A stretch of 64,000 bases of DNA from Mucilaginibacter segetis (GTDB lineage Bacteria; Bacteroidota; Bacteroidia; Sphingobacteriales; Sphingobacteriaceae). Numbering within the stretch: the first letter of the stretch is position 1; each line of letters opens with the position of its first letter. This document shows, one piece after another, positions 42,547 to 51,995 of the stretch. The DNA is taken from contig NZ_JAEHFW010000001.1 in assembly GCF_016522075.1 (NCBI RefSeq), forward strand, positions 310,001 to 374,000, given 5' to 3'. The notes beneath the pieces are model-generated. The model made no database searches, was not told the origin of the DNA, and was given only the letters and a program-made list of their open reading frames with translations. A program made the position numbers and the translations under genes.

Positions 42547-43881
42547 ATGTTTCCGGTTAAACGCTTTGTTGATTTTGTGCAGCAAAATAATTTATTTACG
42601 CCCGATAATAAAATACTCGCGGCTGTAAGCGGGGGTATGGATTCTGTTTTGATGGCACATTTATTAAAATTAACTGGTTTTAATTTTGGTATTGCACATT
42701 GTAATTTTATGTTACGCGGCGATGATTCGGTAGCCGATCAGGAGTTTACCCGTCAGCTGGCATCACAACTCGGTGTAAGTTTTCATACTGTAAATTTTGA
42801 CACCGAAAAATATGCCGACGAAAATAAACTATCTATACAAATGGCGGCACGCGTTTTAAGGTATAACTGGTTTAAAACTATTTGTCAATCATTATCTTAC
42901 CAAGTAATTGCTCTTGCACATCATCAGAACGATACTATTGAAACTATATTGTTAAACCTTACGAGAGGAACAGGTATAGCCGGCATGCACGGCATTCTAC
43001 CCAAAAATGGTGATTTGGCGCGACCTCTGCTTTTTTTAAACAGAGATGAAATAGTGAAGATCATAAAGAGGGAAAACGTAAGTTATGTTGAGGATGCTTC
43101 TAATTCATCAACCAAATATGCCCGCAATAAAATACGCCACAAAGTGGTACCTGTATTAAAAGAGCTCAATCCGGCTTTGGAACGCACCTTTGAAAATAAT
43201 TTAAAGCATTTCAGGGAATTAGAGCAGTTGCTAACTGAAAAGGTGGAAGATCTTAAAAAGGATATTTTGATTAGCGACGGTGAGGACACAGTAATAAGCT
43301 TAGAACAAGTTAAACAATTATCCCCTCAGCGATTGTTGCTGATTAAACTATTACAGCCATACGGCTTTACGGAATCTGTAGTCGACGATCTGATAACTGC
43401 CATAGATAAACATGCAGGAAAGGTGTTTAAGAGCGGTGACTTTACCCTGATTATTGACCGTAATCAGTTAATTATTACAAAAAATAAAAAGGCGGGTAAA
43501 GCGGATGTTGTAATTAAATTAAATGAGCATGCTGTTAATTACGGTGAATTTAAATTAACCATTTTGCATGACGACAGTCCGATGATTATAAAGGATAATC
43601 CACTGGCGGTTGCCATAGATGAAGACAAGATAATTTATCCGATTATCTTACGTAGTTGGGAGAAAGGTGACAGATTTCAGCCTTTAGGTATGAAAACACG
43701 CCAAAAAGTAAGTGATTTTTTTATACATCAAAAAGTACCATTGCATAAAAAAGACAACGTACCTGTTTTGGTTAATGCGAATGGCGATATTATGTGGCTG
43801 GGCGGGTACCGGCTTGACGAAAGGTACAAAGTAGGTAATAACACTAAAAAAGTTACTATATTCGAACTGATTAAATTATGA
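42547..43881 (+). CDS. tilS: tRNA(Ile)-lysidine synthase
   Basis: N-type ATP pyrophosphatase that converts C34 of the AUA-reading tRNA-Ile to lysidine. PP-loop AAVSGGMDSVLM is at about residues 25-36, followed by ALAHHQNDTIETILLNLTRGTGIAGMHG and RPLL. The C-terminal TilS substrate-binding domain includes ILRSWEKGDRFQPLGMKTRQKVSDFF. Length 444 matches the long form of the enzyme. The next gene overlaps its stop by four bases (ATGA), and the -7 box touches its start. Confidence 0.96.
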   Translation: MFPVKRFVDFVQQNNLFTPDNKILAAVSGGMDSVLMAHLLKLTGFNFGIAHCNFMLRGDDSVADQEFTRQLASQLGVSFHTVNFDTEKYADENKLSIQMAARVLRYNWFKTICQSLSYQVIALAHHQNDTIETILLNLTRGTGIAGMHGILPKNGDLARPLLFLNRDEIVKIIKRENVSYVEDASNSSTKYARNKIRHKVVPVLKELNPALERTFENNLKHFRELEQLLTEKVEDLKKDILISDGEDTVISLEQVKQLSPQRLLLIKLLQPYGFTESVVDDLITAIDKHAGKVFKSGDFTLIIDRNQLIITKNKKAGKADVVIKLNEHAVNYGEFKLTILHDDSPMIIKDNPLAVAIDEDKIIYPIILRSWEKGDRFQPLGMKTRQKVSDFFIHQKVPLHKKDNVPVLVNANGDIMWLGGYRLDERYKVGNNTKKVTIFELIKL

Positions 43882-44363
43882 GCGATAAACCGGTTTTTAC
43901 TGAAAAACAATATTTAGGTAGGGAGTGGATACCTATTACCATACGCCTGGTTTTGGCCATGTTTTGTTTTGCTGCATATTTTTTTACAGACGAGCGTGAA
44001 CGTAATGGTGACCTGCTGGCAGTAGTTGGGTTTGTGATAATCACGATATCTATTATCATGGGATTTTTACTCCATTTCAGAACGAGGGTTATAAATAAGA
44101 GTGTTTTACTGGATGGCTTATGGACCACCCGTTTAGTAAAGATTGATTTAAATAGTATTGTAAAGGCGGAAATAGGGACATACAGCCGATACTTATTTAA
44201 CAACCCGGTATATAACCTGCACACTAAAGGCACTATCCGTTTCTTTACCGCCGGAAATGATGCCATACATCTTACAGACAGGGATGGCCTTCTTTATATT
44301 ATTGGCTCGCAACATGCCAATGAATTTTTAAGGGCCATAAAAGAAGAGATGAAACATTTATAA
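43878..44363 (+). CDS. Membrane protein with PH-like C-terminal part, coupled to tilS
   Basis: 161-residue protein with two membrane spans (about 21-38 and 47-65) followed by a soluble beta-rich part of about 95 residues (KSVLLDGLWTTRLVKIDLNSIVKAEIGTYSRYL ... LYIIGSQHANEFLRAIKEEM). The order of spans, strands and a final helix resembles small bacterial PH-domain membrane proteins, but I do not assign a family. It overlaps tilS by four bases and converges on the RemB-like gene. The function is unknown. Confidence 0.75.
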   Translation: MSDKPVFTEKQYLGREWIPITIRLVLAMFCFAAYFFTDERERNGDLLAVVGFVIITISIIMGFLLHFRTRVINKSVLLDGLWTTRLVKIDLNSIVKAEIGTYSRYLFNNPVYNLHTKGTIRFFTAGNDAIHLTDRDGLLYIIGSQHANEFLRAIKEEMKHL

Positions 44364-44378
44364 TCTTTGGCACTCAAG

Positions 44379-45992
44379 TTAGTGAGTTTTATAACTGGCC
44401 AGGTCAGTGTAAAGTTCACGGAACGAGCTTCGTAATCCAAAGGTGATCATGGAAGTCTTGGTATTAAACATATTATTTTTTTCAGTACGATATATCCCAC
44501 CAAGTTCCAGTCTTAAATTATATTTCGGGTTTATCAGCAATGCAACTTTCCCTTGCAGGTAGATCATATTGGTGGTTAAGCCCTGCCCTGTATAATTTCC
44601 GTTTGCATGAACCGGGTCCTGATAGGAGAAGAATATATCTTTACCGTAATTAAGATTATTAACATCTAAGCCATAATGACCGTAATCTACTTCGCCTGAG
44701 AAATCAAACTTTTTATAGGAATAGTTCAACAAGCCTACCACTTCTCTAAAATTAGCTCCCCACGGGTGTGCCAGCGGCTCGCTATTAGCCGAATAATTTA
44801 GAATGGAAGCTCGCTCAGAATAAGTGTATGGTTTAACATTGTTAGTCTCAATCAAATAGTTTAAGTTCTTTACGGAAAATAAATTCGCGCCTCTTAAACC
44901 CAGTTGCCATCCGTATTTATTACGGTAGCTGCCTAAATCAGAAAAAAACTCTTTTGATTGAAACTCATCTAAGGCAAATTGGCCGTAAGCTGTTATCCCG
45001 TCAGATAGCTTATACTTTCCGGTAAATCCTATTAAGGCATTATCCGGCGAGCCGTTTGAGGCCTCAACCGGGCGTAAAAATATAACAGGGTTAATGTAAT
45101 TAAAATCGAAACCATGTTTGTGACCCTGATCATCCGTATCGGCCCATATTACGGAATCAAAAAAACCAAAAGATAAACGATTGCTAACATTCCAATCCAG
45201 GTAATGAAATATTCCCCACTTTTTTCTGTCTGTAAACTGATCGCTTGTTGATGCAGGATCTGCAAAATATGCCCACATGGCCATGTATTTTACATTACCT
45301 AAATTAGCTGTCAGTTTAAAAAAGGGATAGGGGGAGGCGTAGTCCGAAAGAAGTTCGGAACGATAACCATCGCCTATGAATGTTTTATCACGCCCTGCTG
45401 ATATATTTAGATATTTAACAGGGGTATATGATACTGTCGTTGTGATGTACGACCAGTTGTAGGCGTCGGCATCATTATCTAAAACGCGCGCATAGGCCTG
45501 GCCGGGTACAATACCTACCTGATTAATATAGGTGGATAAGTAGTCGGGAAATTTTGCATTATTTAGATAGCCGGCAATATTAAAATAAAATTTTTTCCCC
45601 GCGGTTCCTCCAATTTGTAAACCTAAAGAGTTATAGTGCGTTGTTTTTTTATCTGAAAAATCCCTGCCGATGTTGAAATCAGGTAAAAGGTCTAAATATA
45701 AAGTAGAATTGGAACCGTTCGATTCTATCAGATGGGTATTGAAAATTCTGTCAAATGAACCATTTTTGGACTTTATATTGCTATTATTCATTAAAGAATC
45801 ATAGTGATAACTTAAAAGAGAATCATCTGAAAAAAATGGCTTTATGGAACTATGTATGCGGGTCTTGGTCGAATAAACTTCAGAATTAAGTTTTTGATAA
45901 AACTGATAGGAGTATGGTTGATACACAGTTTGCGACCATGCAACACTAATTGTAATCAAAAATAAAACAATACAGGCAGTAATTTTCCTCAT
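44379..45992 (-). CDS. Outer-membrane beta-barrel protein, RemB/Wzi-like
   Basis: 537-residue exported protein, signal peptide about 1-20 (ending AWSQ). The rest alternates short amphipathic strands with aromatic ends (WSYITTTVSYTPVKYLNISAG, YPFFKLTANLGNVKYMAMWAYF, FDFSGEVDYGHYG), typical of a barrel, and ends in an aromatic-poor tail (ASYKTH). The phrase NISAGRDKTFIGDGYRS and the length fit the RemB gliding-motility/capsule-assembly Wzi-like family. The neighbour gmd, 30 bases upstream on the same strand, supplies GDP-4-keto-6-deoxymannose, which supports a polysaccharide or glycan context. Name assigned by resemblance only. Confidence 0.6.
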   Translation of the reverse strand: MRKITACIVLFLITISVAWSQTVYQPYSYQFYQKLNSEVYSTKTRIHSSIKPFFSDDSLLSYHYDSLMNNSNIKSKNGSFDRIFNTHLIESNGSNSTLYLDLLPDFNIGRDFSDKKTTHYNSLGLQIGGTAGKKFYFNIAGYLNNAKFPDYLSTYINQVGIVPGQAYARVLDNDADAYNWSYITTTVSYTPVKYLNISAGRDKTFIGDGYRSELLSDYASPYPFFKLTANLGNVKYMAMWAYFADPASTSDQFTDRKKWGIFHYLDWNVSNRLSFGFFDSVIWADTDDQGHKHGFDFNYINPVIFLRPVEASNGSPDNALIGFTGKYKLSDGITAYGQFALDEFQSKEFFSDLGSYRNKYGWQLGLRGANLFSVKNLNYLIETNNVKPYTYSERASILNYSANSEPLAHPWGANFREVVGLLNYSYKKFDFSGEVDYGHYGLDVNNLNYGKDIFFSYQDPVHANGNYTGQGLTTNMIYLQGKVALLINPKYNLRLELGGIYRTEKNNMFNTKTSMITFGLRSSFRELYTDLASYKTH

Positions 45993-46022
45993 ATACGATC
46001 AATAGTAAACTATTATATCCTC

Positions 46023-47159
46023 TTATTCAAAATAGTTTAACGTTTTATAACCGCCTTTTTTTAGGTGTTCATCTTTTTTTGCAATATCAAGGTCTGACAG
46101 CACCATGTCGGTTACCAGGCTTTGGAGGTCATATTTGGGTTGCCAGCCTAATTTCTGTTTTGCTTTGGACGGATCGCCTATCAGAAGATCTACTTCTGTT
46201 GGTCTGAAATATTTAGGATCTACCTTAACTACTGTTTTTCCAAAATGCAGCGACTCTTCGTTTAATCCTAAAAGTGCGATCTTTTGTTTATCAATGTCAA
46301 TTATAACACCCTTTTCAAATTCATCTTTTCCGCTAAATTCTATCTCTATACCAAGTTCCGAGAAAGACATTTTAATAAACTCCCTTACAGTAGTAGTTAC
46401 GCCGGTAGCAATAACAAAATCTTCGGCTTGTTCTTGTTGTAACATCAGCCACATGGCAGCAATATAATCTTTGGCGTGGCCCCAGTCACGCTGTGCTGAT
46501 AAATTGCCCACATACAAGCATGTTTGCAGCCCAAGAGAAATTTTAGCTACTGCGCGTGTTATTTTTCGGGTCACAAAAGTTTCCCCTCTTATCGGACTTT
46601 CGTGATTAAATAATATGCCGTTGCAAGCATACATGCCATATGCCTCGCGGTAATTAACAATTATCCAGTAACCATAAAGTTTTGCGACGGCGTATGGTGA
46701 ACGCGGATAAAATGGTGTTGTTTCGCTCTGTGGAACTTGCTGTACTAAGCCATACAGCTCAGATGTAGAGGCCTGATATATTCTGGTTTTTTTGGTTAAT
46801 CCTAAAAGTCTGATAGCCTCTAATATTCTTAGTACTCCAACTCCGTCGGCATTAGCAGTGTACTCCGGAGTATCAAAACTTACCTTAACGTGGCTTTGTG
46901 CTCCTAAGTTATATATTTCATCAGGTTGAATTTCCTGTACTAATCTGATAAGATTCGTAGAGTCGGTTAGGTCACCGTAATGAAGATGGAGTTTCACTCC
47001 TTTTTCATGCGGATCATGGTATAAATGATCTATCCTATCTGTATTAAACGACGAGGATCTTCTTTTAACACCGTGAACCTCATATCCTTTTTTTAACAAA
47101 AACTCAGCTAAATATGCGCCATCTTGTCCTGTAATTCCTGTTATTAAAGCTTTTTTCAT
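46023..47159 (-). CDS. gmd: GDP-mannose 4,6-dehydratase
   Basis: Short-chain dehydrogenase-fold enzyme making GDP-4-keto-6-deoxy-D-mannose, precursor of GDP-fucose, rhamnose and related sugars. The NADP motif [16 protein letters not shown] is at the N-terminus, [19 protein letters not shown] is the GMD-specific loop, the catalytic region shows STSELYG and [10 protein letters not shown] (YxxxK), and [21 protein letters not shown] marks the C-terminus. Length 378. The usual next step, GDP-fucose synthase (fcl), is not in this window. Upstream of the RemB-like gene and probably co-transcribed with it. Confidence 0.96.
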   Translation of the reverse strand: MKKALITGITGQDGAYLAEFLLKKGYEVHGVKRRSSSFNTDRIDHLYHDPHEKGVKLHLHYGDLTDSTNLIRLVQEIQPDEIYNLGAQSHVKVSFDTPEYTANADGVGVLRILEAIRLLGLTKKTRIYQASTSELYGLVQQVPQSETTPFYPRSPYAVAKLYGYWIIVNYREAYGMYACNGILFNHESPIRGETFVTRKITRAVAKISLGLQTCLYVGNLSAQRDWGHAKDYIAAMWLMLQQEQAEDFVIATGVTTTVREFIKMSFSELGIEIEFSGKDEFEKGVIIDIDKQKIALLGLNEESLHFGKTVVKVDPKYFRPTEVDLLIGDPSKAKQKLGWQPKYDLQSLVTDMVLSDLDIAKKDEHLKKGGYKTLNYFE

Positions 47160-47248
47160 TAATAAATATTATAGGTAAATATATTATGAGTACAATTATA
47201 TCTAAATTATTCCGAAAAGAATATATAAGAGTTGATTAGAAGCGCGTT

Positions 47249-47812
47249 TTAAATTCCGGCTACAGTATCTTCAAGTTCCCGGTACCATTCCTCTCCATAT
47301 TTTCGGATGAGTGGTCCTTTTAAAAATTCATGTACTTTAACCTTAAGCTCATTACCAAAACTACAGGCCGGACTGCAAATACTCCATCTGTCGTAATTTA
47401 ATACATCAAATTCAGGGTAGGCGGTTATGCGGATGGGATATAAATGGCAAGAGATAGGTTTTTGCCAGGTAATAGCACCGTTTTCGTAAGCCTTTTCTAT
47501 TGCGCACTTAGTAATTCCATTCTCCCATGTAACATAAGCACATTCTTTATTAACATCTACACAGGGGGTAGTATAGTCGCCTTCAAAATCGGTAACATGG
47601 GTGCCTTCCCGTTCAATGGTAGCAATGCCTTTAGCGGTCATATAAGGTTTAACACTGGGGTATATATCTTCCAGTATTTGCAACTCATTATGGTTTAATG
47701 GCGCGCCCGAATCGCCTTCGAGACAACATGCGCCTTTGCATTTGTTTAAATTGCATACAAAATTTTCGTTTACCACATCCTCATGTAATAAAACATTACC
47801 TACCTCTATCAT
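47249..47812 (-). CDS. DUF3109 family Cys-rich protein
   Basis: 187-residue cytoplasmic protein with a cysteine pattern of YkgJ-like metal-binding proteins: CNLNKCKGACC near residues 20-31, then CVDVNKECAYV, KCAIEKAY, SCHLYPIR and CSPACSFG. About ten Cys could bind a zinc or iron-sulfur centre. DUF3109 is a recognised family of unknown function. It starts 3 bases after the stop of the DUF3108 gene, so the two form an operon with the DUF2480 gene upstream. Confidence 0.88.
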   Translation of the reverse strand: MIEVGNVLLHEDVVNENFVCNLNKCKGACCLEGDSGAPLNHNELQILEDIYPSVKPYMTAKGIATIEREGTHVTDFEGDYTTPCVDVNKECAYVTWENGITKCAIEKAYENGAITWQKPISCHLYPIRITAYPEFDVLNYDRWSICSPACSFGNELKVKVHEFLKGPLIRKYGEEWYRELEDTVAGI

Positions 47813-47815
47813 CGT

Positions 47816-48592
47816 TTATTTTTTTATAGGATTTAATGGATATTTAAGTCCCTTTGCTTCTGACAAATCCATAACTAAGCTGCCTACTATTAACTCTACA
47901 TGTGCTTTAACCGGAATACGATTGTTATCATCAGTTATCCATAAATAAAGTTTGCTGTTTTTTCTGAATATTCGGCCTGGTATAATTGTGGGGTTAAATT
48001 TTAAGCAATTAAATGTACCTAATCCGCATTTAACTTTCTCTCTTCCTAAAAAAGTAATTCCAAGCGAGTGAATGCCGTCCTCTAAAAAATAGCGCAATTC
48101 CAGTTTATCACCAACTTTAAGGTTAGATACATCAATATTACGGGCAAAATAATATGCAGATAAGAAATCAAATACATTTCCCTCAAACGGGAACTTTCCT
48201 TTATCGGCCGTAATAATATTGGTCTTATGGTCAAAGGTTACTTTATCAGTATGACGGTATTTTGATTCATGCCTGTCTTCAGTATAATAATATGGCAATA
48301 ATGTTTGCTGATCGATATAACTTTCATATCGGTTACGAACTTTAAAGAATACGTCAAACGTGCCCGCAGTTTTTGCGTCAGCAATAATATGTAAAGCGGG
48401 ATTTCCATTAAATTTTACCGGGCTATTTTCTACTCTGATAGTGGCTTCTGCAGCATTAAAAAAACCATATTTTAATTTGTAAGTTATTTGCTCGCCGGCC
48501 TGAAATGCCGTTTTGTCTGTTTTTGTTACTTCCTGGCTAAATGCAGAAAAACAACAATTTAAACAGAACAACAATAGATAATATTTCTTCAT
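47816..48592 (-). CDS. DUF3108 domain exported protein
   Basis: 258 residues, signal peptide about 1-19. The mature domain starts FQAGEQITYKLKYGFFNAAEATIRVE and ends with RIPVKAHVELIVGSLVMDL, both typical of DUF3108, an exported beta-rich family that may be lipocalin-like. Function unknown; probably periplasmic or outer-membrane associated. It lies between the DUF2480 gene (23 bases upstream) and the DUF3109 gene. Confidence 0.88.
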   Translation of the reverse strand: MKKYYLLLFCLNCCFSAFSQEVTKTDKTAFQAGEQITYKLKYGFFNAAEATIRVENSPVKFNGNPALHIIADAKTAGTFDVFFKVRNRYESYIDQQTLLPYYYTEDRHESKYRHTDKVTFDHKTNIITADKGKFPFEGNVFDFLSAYYFARNIDVSNLKVGDKLELRYFLEDGIHSLGITFLGREKVKCGLGTFNCLKFNPTIIPGRIFRKNSKLYLWITDDNNRIPVKAHVELIVGSLVMDLSEAKGLKYPLNPIKK

Positions 48593-48615
48593 TAAAATGT
48601 TTTAACCGGATCCTG

Positions 48616-49131
48616 TTAATCCTTACGTTTATAAATTGGTACGGTAGAACAAGGCTCGCCAAACATTAAGCTTTTAGCGACAGGAGTGAGCTTTTTAGTT
48701 AGTTCTACATAGGCCGATACCGGTACAGGTGTATCACCACATCCTTTGATCACAATACGTTGGTCACGATATTGCTCAATATCCATATTGGCAATTTGCT
48801 TCAAAAACAATACCGTTTCTAAAACTTCTTCATCGCCAAATACAATCTCAGCTGCAAACGGAGCGAGTTTATTACTCAACAACATATAAGCCCAGGCAGG
48901 CACTATTGCATCTGCCGTACAGGTTATGGCGATATTTTTCCCTTTGTATTGCTCCCAGTTGTGTGTTTTAACAAATTCCCTGAAATCTTTTTCGCGTAAA
49001 ATTAGCCCCTGAAAAAGATTGTCTTTAATATCATATACAAAACGTTCGCCTTTAGGGTAAAAAATTGCAGGGTCTAATGTAACTAATGCACTTTGTGCAA
49101 CTTTATTTATTATATTTTCCTGTATGTCCAT
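48616..49131 (-). CDS. DUF2480 family protein
   Basis: 171-residue cytoplasmic protein without membrane segments. The phrases ILREKDFREFVKTHNWEQYKGKNIAI, DAIVPAWAYMLL and KGCGDTPVPVSAYVELTKKL suggest the Bacteroidota family DUF2480, of unknown function. First gene of the DUF2480-DUF3108-DUF3109 set. A -7 box lies 50 bases upstream, and the terminator hairpin of the previous gene lies between that box and the ATG, so it would be in the 5' untranslated region. Confidence 0.85.
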   Translation of the reverse strand: MDIQENIINKVAQSALVTLDPAIFYPKGERFVYDIKDNLFQGLILREKDFREFVKTHNWEQYKGKNIAITCTADAIVPAWAYMLLSNKLAPFAAEIVFGDEEVLETVLFLKQIANMDIEQYRDQRIVIKGCGDTPVPVSAYVELTKKLTPVAKSLMFGEPCSTVPIYKRKD

Positions 49132-49142
49132 TTTAATAGAAA

Positions 49143-49180
49143 TAAAAAATCCGGCAACAACTATAACGTTATTGCCGGAT
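49143..49180 (-). terminator. Terminator of the PpiD-like gene
   Basis: On the minus strand ATCCGGCAA pairs with TTGCCGGAT (9 bp) and is followed by a T run. It starts 22 bases after the foldase stop, overlapping the presumed transcript start of the DUF2480 gene. Confidence 0.8.
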
Positions 49181-49181
49181 G

Positions 49182-49189
49182 CAAAATTA
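49182..49189 (-). promoter_or_regulatory. Candidate -7 box TAATTTTG of the DUF2480 operon
   Basis: Exact TAnnTTTG match on the minus strand, between the foldase stop and its terminator. Transcription from it would begin at about the first arm of the hairpin. Confidence 0.4.
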
Positions 49190-49201
49190 CTTTAAATTTC
49201 T

Positions 49202-51310
49202 TTATAAGAACTTAGCGCGGTTATCTTTTACATTCGCCTTATCTTTCAATGCATCAAGAATCTGCCCTTGTGAGCGTTGCATCAGCATTTGGCCTATCTG
49301 TTGTTTCTCTCTTACAGCATTGGTTAACTCTGCCGGGTTTATAAAGTTTTCTACTGTAAAAACATATACTCCCTGCTGCCCTTCAATAGGTTTAGATAAT
49401 TTATTTGGTTGTGAGCCAAATACAGTACCCACCAATTTATATTCAGGACCTGCACCAGGTATAACCGGATTAGCGAACACTATATTTTGAATAGGAACTA
49501 CCTTACTGCCTGCCTTTTGAGCAACCTGATCAATTGATGATGAATTATTTAATGCAGTTTGGAATTTACCGGCAAGTTGTTTGCCTTTAACCATATTTTT
49601 TACCTCAGGTTCAATTTGTTTCTTTACAACTTCAAGCGGTAAAATACCTTCGGGTTTTATCTCTGTTAATTTTGACACTACGTATTTATCACCTACGGTA
49701 AATATCTGATCTGATACATCACCTTTTTCAGCTTTAAATGCCCATTTCACTACATCTCGTGCATTGTCTAAGCCGGCAAGCGTGTTAGCTGTTCCATTAA
49801 TATCATCAGCTTTTTTAATGGTTAAACCTTCTTTTTTTGCCTCGTCAGCAAAATTATCTTTATTGGCCGTACTTAAAAACGATTGCGCCTTGTTATATGC
49901 CGCAGTTTGAGTTTTGCTGCTTGCGATTAATGGCTTATCAACAACAGCTACCTTAACTACTTTGGATGATCCCTTTTGTTTTTCTATCTGTAGTATATGT
50001 ACACCAAATTGAGATGTGAAAACTTTCAGATCGCCAGGTTTACCGTTAAAGGCGGCATCTTCAAATGTAGGTATCATTGCTCCGCGGCCAAACGTTCCCA
50101 AGTCTCCACCCTTATCACCGGAAGCCTTGTCAACTGAATAGGTTTTTGCCAGTTCTGCAAATGATTTTCCGCCTTGAATAAGTTTTTTGATGGAATCAGC
50201 TTTAGCTATTGCTTTATCTAATCCTCCCTCAGCGGTAGGGTTTAATAAAATATGTCTGGCTGTTACAGAATCCGGACCAATACGTGAATCAATTAATTTG
50301 GCAATTTTATAAGAACCATCTGATAAATAAGGACCGTATATAAATCCCTTATCAGCACTAAACATTACAGAGTCAAGCGATGGATCCATCTGGCCTTTGT
50401 GTTGATATATAAGCGGTGATTTTGTTTCTGAATTTATCTGTACGAAAAGCGAATCATTAGAAGAAGCTTTAAAATCAGGTATCAGTTTTTCTACCTGAGT
50501 TTTAATTGCTGCAGAATCTTCTTTTGAAGGAGCCGCGTTAAAACTTACATAATCAATACTTCTCAGTTCCTGCTCGTTTTTAAATGCTGACTTGTGTTCG
50601 TTATAATAAGTCGTATAATCGTCATCAGTTAATTTAATCTGACTATCAGGTACGGATGCATAATCAATATTGGTATATTTAAAGTTAACCAATTTGTTTT
50701 TGGCCATATAATCATCTTTAGCATCTAATGAGTTTACATATAAGCCTCCGCTAACTAATGACATATATTTTTGAATCTTTTTACTCTCTAAAACCTGAAC
50801 TACGAAATCATTCCAGGCAGATAACTGTGCAGGATCAGCACCGGGGCTTTGCAGATAACTTAAAAATTGGTTAAGCTTCGCTTTGTCGAATTCACCTGTT
50901 TGAGGATCTGAAAATTGCCTCGCTATTTGTGGATCTGGATTATTGCCGGATATCATGGATTGACTTTCGGCTTCACCAACAACAATACCTAATTTGTTTA
51001 CCTGTTTATTTAATAATTCTTGAGTCAGTATCTGGTTCCAGGTGGTTTCCTGCAAATAACTGGTGATTTGAGGAGTAATTTCCTGACCCGATTGTTGTCT
51101 GAATTGCTGTGTCGCCTGATCCAGTTTTTTACTAAAATCAGTATAAGTAATTGTTTCACCGTTTACTTCGCCAATTTCATTAGCGTTACCCTTTAGAAAA
51201 GAACTGCCTGATTTTATTACTTCGCCTGCTATAAACGCTAAAAGTGCTAAACCAATAACTATTGCGAGAATTTTTCCCATTCGCTCCCGCAAATAACCCA
51301 TTATACCCAT
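49202..51310 (-). CDS. PpiD/SurA-like membrane-anchored peptidylprolyl isomerase
   Basis: 702-residue foldase. It starts with a short cytoplasmic segment and one membrane span (about 13-32), then a SurA_N-like helical domain (to about 210), and one clear parvulin domain (RHILLNPTAEGGLDKAIAKAD ... KASGDKGGDLGTFGRGAMIPTFEDAAF ... SQFGVHILQIEKQKG, about 350-450) with a possible second degenerate one near 500-600. This is the PpiD architecture: an inner-membrane anchored periplasmic chaperone that assists outer-membrane protein folding. lptC lies 95 bases upstream on the same strand. Confidence 0.9.
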   Translation of the reverse strand: MGIMGYLRERMGKILAIVIGLALLAFIAGEVIKSGSSFLKGNANEIGEVNGETITYTDFSKKLDQATQQFRQQSGQEITPQITSYLQETTWNQILTQELLNKQVNKLGIVVGEAESQSMISGNNPDPQIARQFSDPQTGEFDKAKLNQFLSYLQSPGADPAQLSAWNDFVVQVLESKKIQKYMSLVSGGLYVNSLDAKDDYMAKNKLVNFKYTNIDYASVPDSQIKLTDDDYTTYYNEHKSAFKNEQELRSIDYVSFNAAPSKEDSAAIKTQVEKLIPDFKASSNDSLFVQINSETKSPLIYQHKGQMDPSLDSVMFSADKGFIYGPYLSDGSYKIAKLIDSRIGPDSVTARHILLNPTAEGGLDKAIAKADSIKKLIQGGKSFAELAKTYSVDKASGDKGGDLGTFGRGAMIPTFEDAAFNGKPGDLKVFTSQFGVHILQIEKQKGSSKVVKVAVVDKPLIASSKTQTAAYNKAQSFLSTANKDNFADEAKKEGLTIKKADDINGTANTLAGLDNARDVVKWAFKAEKGDVSDQIFTVGDKYVVSKLTEIKPEGILPLEVVKKQIEPEVKNMVKGKQLAGKFQTALNNSSSIDQVAQKAGSKVVPIQNIVFANPVIPGAGPEYKLVGTVFGSQPNKLSKPIEGQQGVYVFTVENFINPAELTNAVREKQQIGQMLMQRSQGQILDALKDKANVKDNRAKFL

Positions 51311-51405
51311 ATTTCTATATATCTATTTATATTTCTAAAAAAGAGGCGCAAGATACAATTTTTACTAAAATACTATAACATAAAAATTTGTATGCTGCAT
51401 TTAAC

Positions 51406-51987
51406 TTATTGTGTCAGATCGTCATTCACATGCAAAACTCCGGTTGTGTTTTGGAATTTAGGGTGATGCAGGCCTTCATCACTGGTAAAACTGCTTCCCC
51501 GCATTATATCCCCACCAACCCTGGTCATTTCCACAGGTTTGTTGGAGAATATTTGTTTTTTGGTTTGATCCCATATCAGTTCATCAGATTTGTATACGGT
51601 GCCTTCAGTATTTGTGGCCACTACATTCTTATGAAATTCAATAAGTTTTTTATTTTCGTACTGAATAGCCGAATCTGCCACTATGTTTCCTTCAATTTTC
51701 AGATCGCCGTTGTAAAATATCACTTTTACACCCTTTGGCATTATCATATAAGGGTTCTTTTCCACCTTATAGTTTATCATTAAAGGAGTAGTTAGTTTGG
51801 CCTTTACTTTCGCGGAGTCACTATAAATAACTTCAACTCCGGTTGTTCGTTCTATAGGCTTGGTAGCATCGGCGGCGGCTATTTCCTTTACCTTATTTAT
51901 GTCGTTTTCACACGCAGTAAGAGCAAATAAGCCTATAGTAACGGCAAATCCGTAAGTTTTTAAAAATTTAATTTGACATTGCATCAA
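51406..51987 (-). CDS. lptC: LPS export protein LptC
   Basis: 193-residue LptC-type protein, but with a lipoprotein signal (LTAC, Cys26) instead of the plain membrane anchor of E. coli LptC, a common variant in Bacteroidota. The beta-jellyroll shows GVEVIYSDSAKVKAKLTTPLM, MPKGVKVIFYNGDLKIEGNIVADSAIQYENKKLIEF, NVVATNTEGTVYKSDELIWDQTKKQIFSNKPVEMTR. It accepts LPS from the inner-membrane LptBFG complex. It is 8 bases after the FadL-like gene; the start may be at M1 or M2. Confidence 0.9.
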   Translation of the reverse strand: MMQCQIKFLKTYGFAVTIGLFALTACENDINKVKEIAAADATKPIERTTGVEVIYSDSAKVKAKLTTPLMINYKVEKNPYMIMPKGVKVIFYNGDLKIEGNIVADSAIQYENKKLIEFHKNVVATNTEGTVYKSDELIWDQTKKQIFSNKPVEMTRVGGDIMRGSSFTSDEGLHHPKFQNTTGVLHVNDDLTQ

Positions 51988-51995
51988 AAGTAAAT

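Noticed and set aside
44373..44392. Terminator between the tilS operon and the RemB-like gene
   Set aside because: Only a 5-bp AT-rich stem (ACTCA/TGAGT) that overlaps a stop codon; too weak to call.
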